Assembly (NCBI GenBank): GCA_022653735.1
Contig: JALCSU010000014.1
Location: forward strand, 1-45,565
From: Bacteroidales bacterium
GTDB taxonomy: Bacteria; Bacteroidota; Bacteroidia; Bacteroidales; UBA932
Direction: 5' to 3'
DNA length: 45,565 bases
How positions within the stretch are numbered: position 1 is the first letter of the stretch; each line of letters opens with the position of its first letter. This document shows positions 25,501 through 33,962 of this stretch, one piece after another. The position numbers were made by a program, and so were the translations under genes. Under the pieces are notes generated by a model. It was not told the origin of the DNA and made no database searches. It was given only the letters and a program-made list of their open reading frames with translations.

Positions 25501-27080
25501 GTCTTGTCGGAAAGAGAGAATATTCCTTGGAAAATAAAGTTCAAATTAGGATCGCTGCAAATTATTCTGCCGTCGAATGCATTTTGTGAATATGTTCCAG
25601 CGCCGATGATGTTAGAATAGTCGTAACCAAGAGCATTCAGCCTTTTGACTTGCAGGGAGTCTATCCTCACTTCTGTTTTCCCGGATCCGATGCCTGCCTG
25701 CATCGAAGTGCGCAATGTCGCCGGGCCAAGAGCATTAATGTTCAGGATTCGCCCTAAGTCAAGATTGTTAGTGGCCACATTTCCGCCTATCAGCATGGCC
25801 TGCCCATGCGTTATCAGATGGTTGAACCTTATGTCAGCCGTCAGGCTGCCAGATTTCTGCGTTGTGATTTTCCCATCTATCGCTAGCTTGTCCAGCATGC
25901 CGCTCACTTTACCATTGAATGTCAGCTCCTCGTTTTGCGCGAACTTGCCTATAGCTGCCTTTGCCCTTGGCGCCCATCCGTGCAGCACCTGCTCTATTCC
26001 TTTAGACGTGAAATTCAAGTTCCTTGCTAGGAAATTAAGATTGAAATCATTAATCTCCGGCAGGCCCGTCAGACGACCCTGCAAGGTGCCGTTAATGCCG
26101 CAGTTCCTTTCATTGAACTTTAGAATATTCACGACTAAATCGCTGATCGGCCCATCTACCTTGCAGTCGTGAATGTCCATTATCATATTTTTGTCCTTCA
26201 GGGCTTCCGCATAGTAGGCCAGGCTCTCGAAATCCAGCCTGCTCTCTTCCATTTCGGCAGTGATTTGTACCCTGTTGAGGAAATCGAAGAACGGCCTCTC
26301 TTTTTCGAAAGTCATCGTGAGCTGCTTGAACGAAAGGTCGGAATAATTGTCTACGATTTTCAGATCGTCGATTACCGTTTGCTGATGCCCGACCTTCGTC
26401 TTTCCACTCATGAAGCTAACATCGTAGCCGCTTTTCTCGGAAAAAGCCAGATTGGTAACCTCGCCCTCCATGTAGCCGCCAGCAAATGAGGCCTTCTTGC
26501 CTTCAAGTTTGTGGACAGTGATGTCCAAGTCTTTCCAGTTTATGCCGAAGTCTTTTATGCCAGGATTATTCAGATTAATTAGCCGGAACCTGAAATTATT
26601 TATTTCCACAGCCCTGGCATCGAATATATTCCCAGGCTCCTTTTTGACAGTATCTTTGGGGGCGTTCTGAGATTTGAAGGCCCTGCTGATGTTCGAGCCT
26701 CTTTGGTCTGTGACCAGCATGAACGAGGCATTGCTGACGGTGGCTTTCCCTATGTGCAGACCCTCTTTCTTGAAAAGGCCTTTCAGTGAGAATGTGGCTG
26801 TGATTGTCTCTGCTCTGGCGACAGTGTCCAGGACCTCTCCTTTCAAGGTGTCAGGGGCCGGGTCTATTATTGCTGCATTTTTCAGGACTATCGCATTGAA
26901 TGGCTTCAGATGGATTCTGGAGAATTCTATTTTAGCGCCGAGGTTCTTTTCAAGGCCTTCTAAGACCTTTTTCGTGACAAAGGTCTGCACGGCGGAAGTT
27001 TGCATGAGAATGACGATGGCAAAAAGCAGAGCTGCTATTGCCAGTACTACCAGCCAGAATATCTTAAAACCCCTTCTCAC
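22578..27080 (-). CDS. tamB: TamB/AsmA-like translocation and assembly module protein
   Basis: About 1,500 residues. An N-terminal membrane anchor (GFKIFWLVVLAIAALLFAIVILM) is followed by a very long repetitive beta-rich periplasmic body and the C-terminal TamB (DUF490) domain (GNIDMNVRPSRDVFTLNGEYTISQGNF; DLGLNYQS). TamB-type bridge proteins span the periplasm and help outer-membrane assembly or lipid transport. No ATG is available near the start; GTG 27080 or TTG 27098 must serve, and GTG is chosen because it precedes the RRGF positive charges. It heads the tamB-methyltransferase-folB-mtaB operon. Confidence 0.92.
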   Translation of the reverse strand: MRRGFKIFWLVVLAIAALLFAIVILMQTSAVQTFVTKKVLEGLEKNLGAKIEFSRIHLKPFNAIVLKNAAIIDPAPDTLKGEVLDTVARAETITATFSLKGLFKKEGLHIGKATVSNASFMLVTDQRGSNISRAFKSQNAPKDTVKKEPGNIFDARAVEINNFRFRLINLNNPGIKDFGINWKDLDITVHKLEGKKASFAGGYMEGEVTNLAFSEKSGYDVSFMSGKTKVGHQQTVIDDLKIVDNYSDLSFKQLTMTFEKERPFFDFLNRVQITAEMEESRLDFESLAYYAEALKDKNMIMDIHDCKVDGPISDLVVNILKFNERNCGINGTLQGRLTGLPEINDFNLNFLARNLNFTSKGIEQVLHGWAPRAKAAIGKFAQNEELTFNGKVSGMLDKLAIDGKITTQKSGSLTADIRFNHLITHGQAMLIGGNVATNNLDLGRILNINALGPATLRTSMQAGIGSGKTEVRIDSLQVKRLNALGYDYSNIIGAGTYSQNAFDGRIICSDPNLNFIFQGIFSLSDKTSNGVYKFFADIGYADLEKMNLSKFGIKRISGQINANYVNVERKDLIGDLDLNNLVLENDLGTCQVGDICMKSHSSDNIYRMNITSDILTANYVGDKPLTSIAGDIMQLTVQRDLPALLTKAYDSWHGEKYSIEASLHDKKNIINSIFPGLYVADSTSLNFGVQANGSVRANLRSPRIAKGRNYLRNLDLLLDNSNGSINGTMTSAELNVASLNFKNNNMMIYADDNHFGFGMTYDNLTEEDNRGEMYLSGDLLRDEKGKLIVRGQTLPSNIYHDGEGWSVAPSSFEINGKDIHLGRISAVSNNQSISIEGGLSQTKKDTLRFELSNYDIKLLNNIFAQNIGVKGIATGKVYLISPRESNSGLLINLACDSLSIGGYEAGTLHAASVLDNSRDRLNFIVRNDLGGNRNIDIKGNYGMRDKQIEATVDLADFNLGYASPFLASVFSKFEGNVSGKITARGTPEKLNLTSQDAKFDNALLQVAFTKVPYRVNGPFHLDETGLHFDNDEIKDSYNGTGVLSGGLLFNGLKDFRLETKIKLNQLLALNTTAADNQSFNGKVFASGDVSIKGPFNAIFIDVNARTEKEGTLHIPIDNASNAKSSDLLSFKEEEKYEYVDPYDLMMNNLASSQKKSNDFGVRLRINVNPSTEAYVEVDRSAGNVLTARGVGNIDMNVRPSRDVFTLNGEYTISQGNFHFNAMNIAQRDFSITDGSSVRFNGDIMDSRLDITGLYTTKASVATLIADTTTVSARRTVNCNIGVSGRLREPSLKFSIEIPDLDPTTQGKVESALNTEDKVQRQFLSLLISNTFMPNEQSGVVNNTASLYSSVAEIMAGQLNSILNKLNIPLDLGLNYQSSESGTNIFDVAVSTQLFNNRVIVNGAFGNRDYNNSATQGSDVVGDIDIEIKLDKPGRVRLTLFSHSADDYTNYLDNTQRNGVGLAYQVEFNKFTDFIKRLFTKKNRSEAVEPEKEKKVIKIEN

Positions 27081-27086
27081 AAGAAG

Positions 27087-27115
27087 CAAAAATAGCAAAA
27101 AAAACTCTATATTTG
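27087..27115. promoter_or_regulatory. Divergent tamB/tsaD promoter region
   Basis: TATATTTG (27108-27115, plus strand) is a good -7 box for tsaD. TATTTTTG (27087-27094, minus strand) is one for tamB. Neither has a clear -33 box. The tamB box lies so close to GTG 27080 that its message would be nearly leaderless. Confidence 0.5.
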
Positions 27116-27138
27116 CCGACGATAAAGTTTCTTTGAAT

Positions 27139-28161
27139 ATGTCTGATTACATCCTTGGGATAGAGTCGAGCTGCGACGACACTTCTGCCGCCGTCATCAA
27201 GGATGGCTTCCTGATGTCAAATGTCATCGCGAGCCAGCAGGTGCATAAGGATTATGGCGGAGTTGTGCCGGAACTGGCTTCTCGCGCTCACGAGCAGAAC
27301 ATCGTGCCTGTCGTTAGCCAGGCTTTAGCCAAGGCCGGAATAAAACCCACGGACCTTACTGCAATTGCTTTCACCAGAGGCCCGGGGCTTCTGGGCTCGC
27401 TTCTGGTAGGTACTTCTTTCGCAAAGGCACTCGGCGTGGCCCTGAATATTCCTATAATTATGGTCAACCACCTTCAAGGACATATTCTCGCAGATTTCAT
27501 TAAGCAGCCGGACAAGGAAAACAGGCATCCGTCGTTTCCTTACCTCTGCCTTCTGGTTTCAGGCGGTAATTCGCAGATAGTCAGGGTTGACAATCCTCTG
27601 GATTACGAGATTCTGGGGCAGACGATAGACGATGCTGTTGGCGAGGCTTTCGACAAATGCTCGAAAATGATGGGCCTGGGCTATCCAGGAGGCCCGATTA
27701 TTGACAAATTGGCAAAATTGGGCAACCCTGACCGTTTCCAGTTCGCCAAGCCTCAGATTCCGGGGCTTGATTACAGTTTCAGCGGGGTGAAGACTTCTTT
27801 GCTATATTTTGTCAGAGACCAGCTGAAAGAAGATCCGGATTTCATGGAGAAGAACAAGGAGGACATCTGCGCTAGCTTTCAGAAGACTCTGATTGACATA
27901 TTGCTGAGCAAGCTCATTAAGGCTGCTAAACAGACTGGCATAAGGGAAATAACCATCGGCGGCGGCGTTTCAGCAAACAGCGGGTTACGCAATCGCATCG
28001 AAGAGGAAGGCCGCAATCGTGGCTGGAACACATATCTTCCTGAATTCAAGTTTACTACAGACAATGCCGCTATGATTGCCATAGCTGGGTATTTTCATTA
28101 TCTTCACGGGGAACGCACCCCGCTGGACGTGGCTCCAGTTTCAAGAATAGCTGATTTTTAA
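27139..28161 (+). CDS. tsaD: tRNA N6-adenosine threonylcarbamoyltransferase
   Basis: A 340-residue ASKHA-fold enzyme that transfers threonylcarbamoyl to A37 of ANN-decoding tRNAs. The start is ATG 27139 because ILGIESSCDDTSAAVI is the invariant beginning. The metal-site region PELASRAHEQNI and the nucleotide-binding segments (GPGLLGSLLVGTSFAK, CLLVSGGNSQI, GGGVSANSGLRNR, TDNAAMIAIAG) are present. The gene is essential in most bacteria. The FAD dehydrogenase starts 3 bp downstream. Confidence 0.96.
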   Translation: MSDYILGIESSCDDTSAAVIKDGFLMSNVIASQQVHKDYGGVVPELASRAHEQNIVPVVSQALAKAGIKPTDLTAIAFTRGPGLLGSLLVGTSFAKALGVALNIPIIMVNHLQGHILADFIKQPDKENRHPSFPYLCLLVSGGNSQIVRVDNPLDYEILGQTIDDAVGEAFDKCSKMMGLGYPGGPIIDKLAKLGNPDRFQFAKPQIPGLDYSFSGVKTSLLYFVRDQLKEDPDFMEKNKEDICASFQKTLIDILLSKLIKAAKQTGIREITIGGGVSANSGLRNRIEEEGRNRGWNTYLPEFKFTTDNAAMIAIAGYFHYLHGERTPLDVAPVSRIADF

Positions 28162-28164
28162 AAT

Positions 28165-30492
28165 ATGAAAGAGTTTGAAATGACCGGCCGCATAGGGCGA
28201 GACCTGAGGCCGGACGACGTTAGGATTGTGGCTGCAAGGGAGCTGATGCTCCGTGGAAACGCCATAATCAATGTTATCGATCCTACTAAGTCTTTCCAGC
28301 CGGAGTTCCCTAATGCGGATTATACCTGCGTGATTTCTAAACGCTCGATAGATGCCAGGGACGAGGTCGTTTACCGCTATAAGATAGAAGTTTATGATAA
28401 TAGGCGCGAGTCTTATCACCCATACGAGATTCCTGAATATAAAGACGTACATGAGGCTGAGCCGGTGATAATCGTCGGAGCCGGCCCTGCTGGCATTTTC
28501 GCTGCTCTGAAACTTCTGACGCTTGGACGCAAGCCAATTATCCTGGAAAGAGGAAAGGACGTGCATGAGCGCAAATTCGACATGGCGAAACTTTCGAAGG
28601 AGGGCGTGCTGAATCCAGACTCGAACTACTGCTATGGCGAGGGCGGCGCTGGAGCTTTCTCCGACGGGAAGCTCTACACAAGATCTTCCAAGAGGGGTGA
28701 CATACGCGAGGTGCTGTACCAGCTTGTGAAATTCGGGGCGAATCCTCAGATTCTTGTGGATGCGCATGCTCACATAGGGTCAGACAGGCTGCCTAAAATA
28801 GTCGAGAACATTCGTCAGTGCATCGTAGAGCATGGAGGCGAGTATCATTTCGGAACGAAAGTGACCGATATATCTAGGAAGGAAGACGGGAGCATTACTG
28901 TCAAGGCTCTCGACAGCCTGAACCTTACCAAGGCTGGGAAACCTTCTGCCGTGAAATATTGTGCGAATAAGGTAATACTGGCTACGGGTCATTCTGCGAG
29001 AGATATTTATGATATGTTCGCATCAAAGGGATGGTCTCTTGAGGCTAAAGGATTTGCGATGGGCGTGAGAGTGGAGCATAGCCAGGCGGCAATAAATGAC
29101 ATTCGTTATCACGGCCAGTGGAAGACGGGAATGCCTGCCGCGGAATATTCATTCGCTAAGCAGGTCGATGGCAGGGGAGTATATTCGTTCTGCATGTGCC
29201 CTGGCGGAATCTTGGTGCCGTCTGCTACGGATCCGGAGACCATCGTGATGAACGGGATGTCAAATTCTTCCAGGAGCGGACGCTTCGCCAATGCCGGTGC
29301 CGTGGTTCAGATAAATCCTGAGGATGTGCCTGAGGAATACCAGAAATATGGTGTCTTCGCTGGGCTGGAGTGGCAACACAGCATCGAGCATAAGATGTGG
29401 GAATATGTTCAAGGCAAAGCTGAGAATCCTATGGCTGCTCCTGCGCAGAGGATGAAGGATTTCTGCAACGGGGTCGTTTCGGCTGACCTGCCGGAGACGT
29501 CCTACAAGCCTGGCGTGGTATCAGCTCCGCTTCACGAGCTTCTTCCTGAATATATCACAGGGAGACTGCAGGTGGCTTTGAAAGAGGTGTTCTACGCTGG
29601 CCGACGAGTGAGAAAAGTCGTTGCCGGGCCTGGAGAGGATGCTGCCAATGCGGCATCTGATAGTGCTTCTGTTTCCGAAGAGTTAAAGAACGATGCTCCT
29701 CCCGTTTCTGAATCCTCTGCCTCTGAAGAGCCTGAGGTGGAGAAAAAAGAAATCATTGAAATTGAATATGATGAAAAGCATACGGAGGATGCCCTTCTGG
29801 TTGGCGTTGAGTCTAGGACTTCGTCTCCTATCAGGATTCCTAGAAATCCGAAATCATATGAGGCTGATGCCATGCCGGGGCTTTATCCTGCCGGCGAAGG
29901 CGCAGGTTACTCAGGCGGCATTGTTTCGTCAGCGATTGACGGCATCAACTGCGCTGTCGCTGCTGTGACCGATGTCGTGGCCGAGGAAGCAGCGGATGCC
30001 GTTGAGGAATCAGACGAAGCGGTGACTGATCCGGCTAAGATGGCTGATGAGCCTGCAGCTGAGAGAGAAACGCAGGGTTCCGAGGACCGCCCACGTCGCC
30101 GTTTTGACGACCGTTCCGATGACAGGCCACGCAGACGCTTCGACGACCGTTTCGATGACAGGCCACGCAGACGCTTCGACGACCGTTCCGATGATAGGCC
30201 ACGCAGACGTTTCGACGACCGTTCCGATGACAGGCCACGCAGACGTTTCGACGACCGTTCCGATGACAGGCCACGCAGACGCATCGACGACCGTTCCGAT
30301 GACAGGCCACGCAGACGTTTCGACGACCGTTCCGATGACAGGCCACGCAGACGCTTCGACGACCGTTCCGATGACAGGCCACGTCGTCGCTTTGACGACC
30401 GCCGTGACGACAGGCCATTTCGGCGTGGACGCAGTTATGATGAGCGTCCGCCAAGATCTGGCCGCCATTCCGATGAAGATTTAGGAGATTAA
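28165..30492 (+). CDS. FAD-dependent dehydrogenase with repetitive Arg/Asp tail
   Basis: A 775-residue protein. An N-terminal domain of about 95 residues precedes the Rossmann motif VIIVGAGPAGIFAALKL (GxGxxG at 105-110), ERGKDVHERKFD, and CYGEGGAGAFSDGKLYTR, all of the COG2509 family of uncharacterised FAD dehydrogenases (usually about 520 residues). An acidic Ser/Ala/Glu insertion (about 490-530) splits the family's last domain before DALLVGVESRTSSPIRIPR and GLYPAGEGAGYSGGIVSSAIDG. A low-complexity linker and nine 12-residue DRPRRRFDDRSD units follow. The reaction is unknown. It is co-transcribed with tsaD. Confidence 0.88.
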   Translation: MKEFEMTGRIGRDLRPDDVRIVAARELMLRGNAIINVIDPTKSFQPEFPNADYTCVISKRSIDARDEVVYRYKIEVYDNRRESYHPYEIPEYKDVHEAEPVIIVGAGPAGIFAALKLLTLGRKPIILERGKDVHERKFDMAKLSKEGVLNPDSNYCYGEGGAGAFSDGKLYTRSSKRGDIREVLYQLVKFGANPQILVDAHAHIGSDRLPKIVENIRQCIVEHGGEYHFGTKVTDISRKEDGSITVKALDSLNLTKAGKPSAVKYCANKVILATGHSARDIYDMFASKGWSLEAKGFAMGVRVEHSQAAINDIRYHGQWKTGMPAAEYSFAKQVDGRGVYSFCMCPGGILVPSATDPETIVMNGMSNSSRSGRFANAGAVVQINPEDVPEEYQKYGVFAGLEWQHSIEHKMWEYVQGKAENPMAAPAQRMKDFCNGVVSADLPETSYKPGVVSAPLHELLPEYITGRLQVALKEVFYAGRRVRKVVAGPGEDAANAASDSASVSEELKNDAPPVSESSASEEPEVEKKEIIEIEYDEKHTEDALLVGVESRTSSPIRIPRNPKSYEADAMPGLYPAGEGAGYSGGIVSSAIDGINCAVAAVTDVVAEEAADAVEESDEAVTDPAKMADEPAAERETQGSEDRPRRRFDDRSDDRPRRRFDDRFDDRPRRRFDDRSDDRPRRRFDDRSDDRPRRRFDDRSDDRPRRRIDDRSDDRPRRRFDDRSDDRPRRRFDDRSDDRPRRRFDDRRDDRPFRRGRSYDERPPRSGRHSDEDLGD
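30085..30444 (+). repeat. 36-bp coding tandem repeat (nine full units plus a degenerate tenth)
   Basis: Units of 36 bp in frame encode D-R-P-R-R-R-F-D-D-R-S-D. Units 2-8 are nearly identical in DNA, units 1 and 9 diverge at synonymous sites, and unit 10 is degenerate. Near identity at third positions points to recent expansion, so copy number may vary between strains. Confidence 0.95.
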
Positions 30493-30494
30493 TC

Positions 30495-31670
30495 ATGAGA
30501 CTCTGGAGGTTTTTCCCCCTTCTGCCAATCTTGGCAGTGATGGTTTTGGCAGGCTGTCAGAAAGACGATTCGGATGAACCAGAGCCTGGCAAAGGCGAGC
30601 TCACGGAGAAGCCTGAGCTAAAGGCCGCTGTTGAAAAAATGGCTGCAGATGCACCTTCTGTTTATGAATATCTTTCAGGCATAGAGGTCTGGCAGGAAGG
30701 TTACAAGCCTTCAGGAGCATGGCTCAATGGCACCTCATCGAACACTCGGCACCAGATGTGGTCCGTCACCAAGACCTTCACGGGAATGGCAATTGGGATG
30801 GCTGTGAATGAGGGAAAGATCTCCATTTCGGACAAAGTCGCCCCGATGTTCTCCGAAGAAATTTCTCTCTCTGGCATTGCAGGTGATGAATTGGAACGGG
30901 TCAATAAATTGACAGTTAAAGACTTGCTTACGATGACCGACGGCCACTCCGAAGATGCCGTGGTCACAGCTGCAAAAACATATTCATTGTCATTGCTGAA
31001 ATATCTCAAAGTTGGCCATGACTATTCGGAAGACATGGCAGAGGTTCTCACAGAAGTTCTGAAAGATATTGATAAAACCATTCCGCAGCTATTCTTTGAC
31101 GCAGATTTTACAGAAGAGCCTGGCGATGACTTCGTCTATGACACATTCGCCTCTTGCCTCCTTGCTGAAATTCTTCGCCAGAGGACGGGACAGGATATTC
31201 ATGAATATCTCGACAGCAGGCTGTTCAAACCTCTTGGTTTCGGCTCTACCCTTACGTGGGACAAGGTCCAGGGCTCTTCTGCTGGCGGATGGGGCCTGCA
31301 TCTCACTACTGACGAAATGATTACGTTCGGACGCTTGCTTATGGACAGAGGCAAATGGGACGGCAGTCAAATCATTCCTTCTGAATGGGTGTCTTCTGCC
31401 ATGTCGCCTCAGGTTAACTTCACTGGTGACGACGGTTACAGCGCCACCGGTTACGGTTATCAGATATGGAGGATCCGCGACGGCTGGCTGTGCTCCGGCT
31501 TGTTCGGGCAATACATTGCCATCATTCCAGAAAAGAAAGCAGTCATCGCCATAACGACGGACTATCCACTGACTTCCAGCGCATTATTGCCCCTAATGAA
31601 TGACCAGGGCCAGGCCGACGGCACTGCAGCCCTCTCCCTCGCTTGGAAGTACATCGTCCCAGCGCTATAA
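30495..31670 (+). CDS. Beta-lactamase-family serine hydrolase lipoprotein
   Basis: A 391-residue protein. The lipobox is VLAGC (Cys 21). The class C beta-lactamase/DD-peptidase fold shows the SxxK motif SVTK (Ser90, Lys93) in HQMWSVTKTFTGMAIGM. The second motif position reads YDTFASCLLAEIL, where Tyr-x-Asn is usual and Asn appears to be Thr. GWGLHLTTDEMITFGRLL and a C-terminal GYGYQIW follow. It is probably an esterase or peptidase at the cell surface; antibiotic hydrolysis cannot be inferred. It starts 2 bp after the FAD dehydrogenase. Confidence 0.85.
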   Translation: MRLWRFFPLLPILAVMVLAGCQKDDSDEPEPGKGELTEKPELKAAVEKMAADAPSVYEYLSGIEVWQEGYKPSGAWLNGTSSNTRHQMWSVTKTFTGMAIGMAVNEGKISISDKVAPMFSEEISLSGIAGDELERVNKLTVKDLLTMTDGHSEDAVVTAAKTYSLSLLKYLKVGHDYSEDMAEVLTEVLKDIDKTIPQLFFDADFTEEPGDDFVYDTFASCLLAEILRQRTGQDIHEYLDSRLFKPLGFGSTLTWDKVQGSSAGGWGLHLTTDEMITFGRLLMDRGKWDGSQIIPSEWVSSAMSPQVNFTGDDGYSATGYGYQIWRIRDGWLCSGLFGQYIAIIPEKKAVIAITTDYPLTSSALLPLMNDQGQADGTAALSLAWKYIVPAL

Positions 31671-31892
31671 CCCTTCCTCAGCAGGCATCAAATGCCAAAC
31701 CAAGGCAAGGTACTTCTTGGCTTACTAGTAATTGGTTGCAAATCAATATTTTACAAAATCCTCCAATGAGCATCCTGCAAAAAAATTGCAAGATACTTTC
31801 TGAATATGCCACTATCACCCCTCAGACCATGCTTTCCAAAGTATCCTGCGAAAGATGCTAGAGTCAAAGGAAATGTGACATATTCATAAAAA

Positions 31893-32474
31893 ATGTCGAA
31901 ATTTGTGAATATGGTGAAGAAGAATTTAAATGTTCCGGATGGGGGTGGGGTAGACGCTTCTCCGGCCGGATTGGGTCATGAAGAGCCTGCCGAAGATCAT
32001 GGGGTGGCTTTCGTCGAAGGGAGAGTGCACGCGGGGTTCCCATCTCCAGCTCAAGATTATTTGAATGACAGCATCGACCTCAACAGGGAACTGGTGAAGC
32101 ATCCGGCGGCAACTTTCTTCGCTCGGATGGTAGGCGGTTCAATGGTGGAGGGTGGAGTGGAAGAGGGTGATATATTGGTTGTAGATAAGTCTCTGGAGCC
32201 ATCTGAGGGTGACATGGCGGTCTGCTTCATTGACGGAGATTTCACCCTGAGATATATTTCCTATAAAAATCCGGCTGACGCTGACCAATCTGGCAAGCGC
32301 CCCGTTCGAAAGGCAAGGAAACAGGATTTCTCCTATGATATTCTTGAGCATCGTCGGATGTGGCTGCTGCCAGCCAATGAGAAATATCCTCCGATAGAGG
32401 TCAATGATGCCAATGATTTCACTATTTGGGGAGTGGTGACCTACGTCATAAAGAAAGTGACGCATCATGCCTAG
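31893..32474 (+). CDS. umuD: UmuD-like DNA polymerase V subunit with Arg at the catalytic Lys position
   Basis: A 193-residue S24-type protein. The Ala47-Gly48 pair in VHAGFPSPA is the cleavage site, and Ser83 in GGSMVEGG is the nucleophile. E. coli UmuD has Ser60 and Lys97, 37 residues apart; the same spacing here lands on Arg120 in GDFTLRYI. The N-terminal arm is about 20 residues longer than in E. coli, and about 30 residues are inserted after Arg120. It ends with the family's LLPANEKYPPIEV and WGVVTYVIKKV. UmuD' binds UmuC to form Pol V. The gene lies 48 bp upstream of umuC. Confidence 0.88.
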   Translation: MSKFVNMVKKNLNVPDGGGVDASPAGLGHEEPAEDHGVAFVEGRVHAGFPSPAQDYLNDSIDLNRELVKHPAATFFARMVGGSMVEGGVEEGDILVVDKSLEPSEGDMAVCFIDGDFTLRYISYKNPADADQSGKRPVRKARKQDFSYDILEHRRMWLLPANEKYPPIEVNDANDFTIWGVVTYVIKKVTHHA

Positions 32475-32522
32475 GTGATTTGGCTTGGTATGTCGCCTTG
32501 GCTGGAGATAGTATATTGAACT

Positions 32523-33785
32523 ATGTACGCTTTAGTGGATTGCAATAATTTTTTCGTTTCGTGTGAAAGAGCGTTCCAGCCGGAATTGGAAGGCAGGCCT
32601 GTCGTCGTGCTTTCCAACAACGATGGCTGCGTGGTGGCTCGCAGCAATGAAAGCAAGGCTATGGGCATAAAGATGGGCACGCCGTTTTTCAAGGTGAAAT
32701 ATTTAGTAGATGAGGGCGAGCTGGCGGTGCGTTCTTCGAACTATGCTCTCTATGGGGACCTTTCTGCCAGGGTCATGTCTATATTGGCAGAAACAGCTCC
32801 AAAGCTGGAAATATATTCAATAGACGAGGCTTTTATGAATATGGACGGAGTCTCAGTTGAAAAGCTTCCGGTGATATGCCGCTGCCTTATCAAGAAAATC
32901 AGGCAGTGGACAGGAATCCCTGTCAGCGTTGGCGTCGCCAGCACCAAGACCCTAGGAAAGGTTGCGAACCACTTTGCAAAGCGATACAAGGGTTACAAAG
33001 GCTTCTGCATGATAGACACGCCTGAAAAGATGAGGAAAGCACTGAAAATCACTCCGATAGGCGATGTCTGGGGAATAGGCCGGAGATTGGCTCCGAAGCT
33101 AGAGGCCGTTGGGGTGAAGACAGCTTTGGACTTCATTGAAAGGCCGGTCGAATGGGTGCAGGCTAGAATGGGAATCGCAGGCGAGCGAACCTGGCACGAG
33201 TTGCAAGGCATTCGGATGGTGGAGGATGAAAAGAGCGAGGCGCGCAAGACTATATGCGCGTCAAGATCTTTTGCGAATATGATAACTGATTTCGAGGAAA
33301 TCAGCCAGAGGGTTTCCGATTTCGCTGGCAAATGCGCAGAAAAACTCCGCCAAGAAGGCACTGCAGCATATTCCGTAGGAGTCTTCCTTCTAACCAACCG
33401 ATTCCGGGAAGATCTCGCGCAGTACAATCCTCAGGCTTGCATTCGGTTGGCGGTTCCGGCCAGCAGCACGCTGGAAATAGTCGGAGCCGCAAAAAAGGCT
33501 CTTCGCATGATATTCAAAGCTGGATATGAATATAAGAAAGCCGGAGTCATCGTCATGGACATCGTTAATTCTAACGAAATCCAGCAGTCCATCTTCGATT
33601 TCGACATCAAAGAAAGGGAGCGTGACGATAAGATTTCCAGGGTGATGGACATGGTCAATAAAAGCGGGAAAAATGTCCTGAGGCTGGCAGCCCAGCGTCC
33701 AGGACATTTTGCAGACGGCATCCGTCGCGATTATTGCTCGAAGCTATATTCTACAGACTGGAATCAGCTTCTCGAAGTAAAATAG
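32523..33785 (+). CDS. umuC: Y-family DNA polymerase V catalytic subunit
   Basis: A 420-residue translesion polymerase. MYALVDCNNFFVSCERAF carries the first catalytic Asp and the steric-gate region, and VVLSNNDGCVVARSNE follows. YSIDEAFMNMDG holds the catalytic SIDE motif, then VGVASTKTLGKVANHFAK, a helix-hairpin-helix region and the little-finger domain. The C-terminal extension after residue 350 is typical of UmuC. With umuD it forms an SOS-inducible mutagenic pair. No LexA box was recognised upstream. Confidence 0.95.
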   Translation: MYALVDCNNFFVSCERAFQPELEGRPVVVLSNNDGCVVARSNESKAMGIKMGTPFFKVKYLVDEGELAVRSSNYALYGDLSARVMSILAETAPKLEIYSIDEAFMNMDGVSVEKLPVICRCLIKKIRQWTGIPVSVGVASTKTLGKVANHFAKRYKGYKGFCMIDTPEKMRKALKITPIGDVWGIGRRLAPKLEAVGVKTALDFIERPVEWVQARMGIAGERTWHELQGIRMVEDEKSEARKTICASRSFANMITDFEEISQRVSDFAGKCAEKLRQEGTAAYSVGVFLLTNRFREDLAQYNPQACIRLAVPASSTLEIVGAAKKALRMIFKAGYEYKKAGVIVMDIVNSNEIQQSIFDFDIKERERDDKISRVMDMVNKSGKNVLRLAAQRPGHFADGIRRDYCSKLYSTDWNQLLEVK

Positions 33786-33913
33786 CCAAACAACATCTGT
33801 CATCCCAGCGAGATCCCGCAGCATGCCCACTTATTTATTCCAACCTTCTTTTCTCCGCCCATAACCCTTGCGCCTCTTCCGCCGCTCCCACTTCCGCTGT
33901 GATCCTTCCTCCG

Positions 33914-33962
33914 CGACGTGACGCGAAAACTGCATCCTGTGCGTTCTGCGTGTCAAGTCACC
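33914..33962 (+). repeat. REP-like palindrome family 1, copy A
   Basis: A 49-nt element of the form CGACTTGACACG...GTGTCAAGTC. This copy has two changes in the left arm. It overlaps the stop codon of the RAYT gene at 33958 by 5 bp. Confidence 0.75.

Noticed and set aside
26674..27138. Upstream extension of the tsaD frame by 155 codons
   Set aside because: It runs antisense through the start of tamB, and the conserved TsaD N-terminus begins at ATG 27139.
30085..30444. 36-bp repeats considered as a CRISPR array
   Set aside because: The units are directly adjacent with no spacers and lie in frame within a coding sequence.
29907..30496. Long open frames on the minus strand and in a second plus frame across the Arg/Asp repeat
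   Set aside because: They are by-products of a 36-bp repeat whose unit length is a multiple of three and lacks stops in several frames; composition is periodic and no start context supports them.
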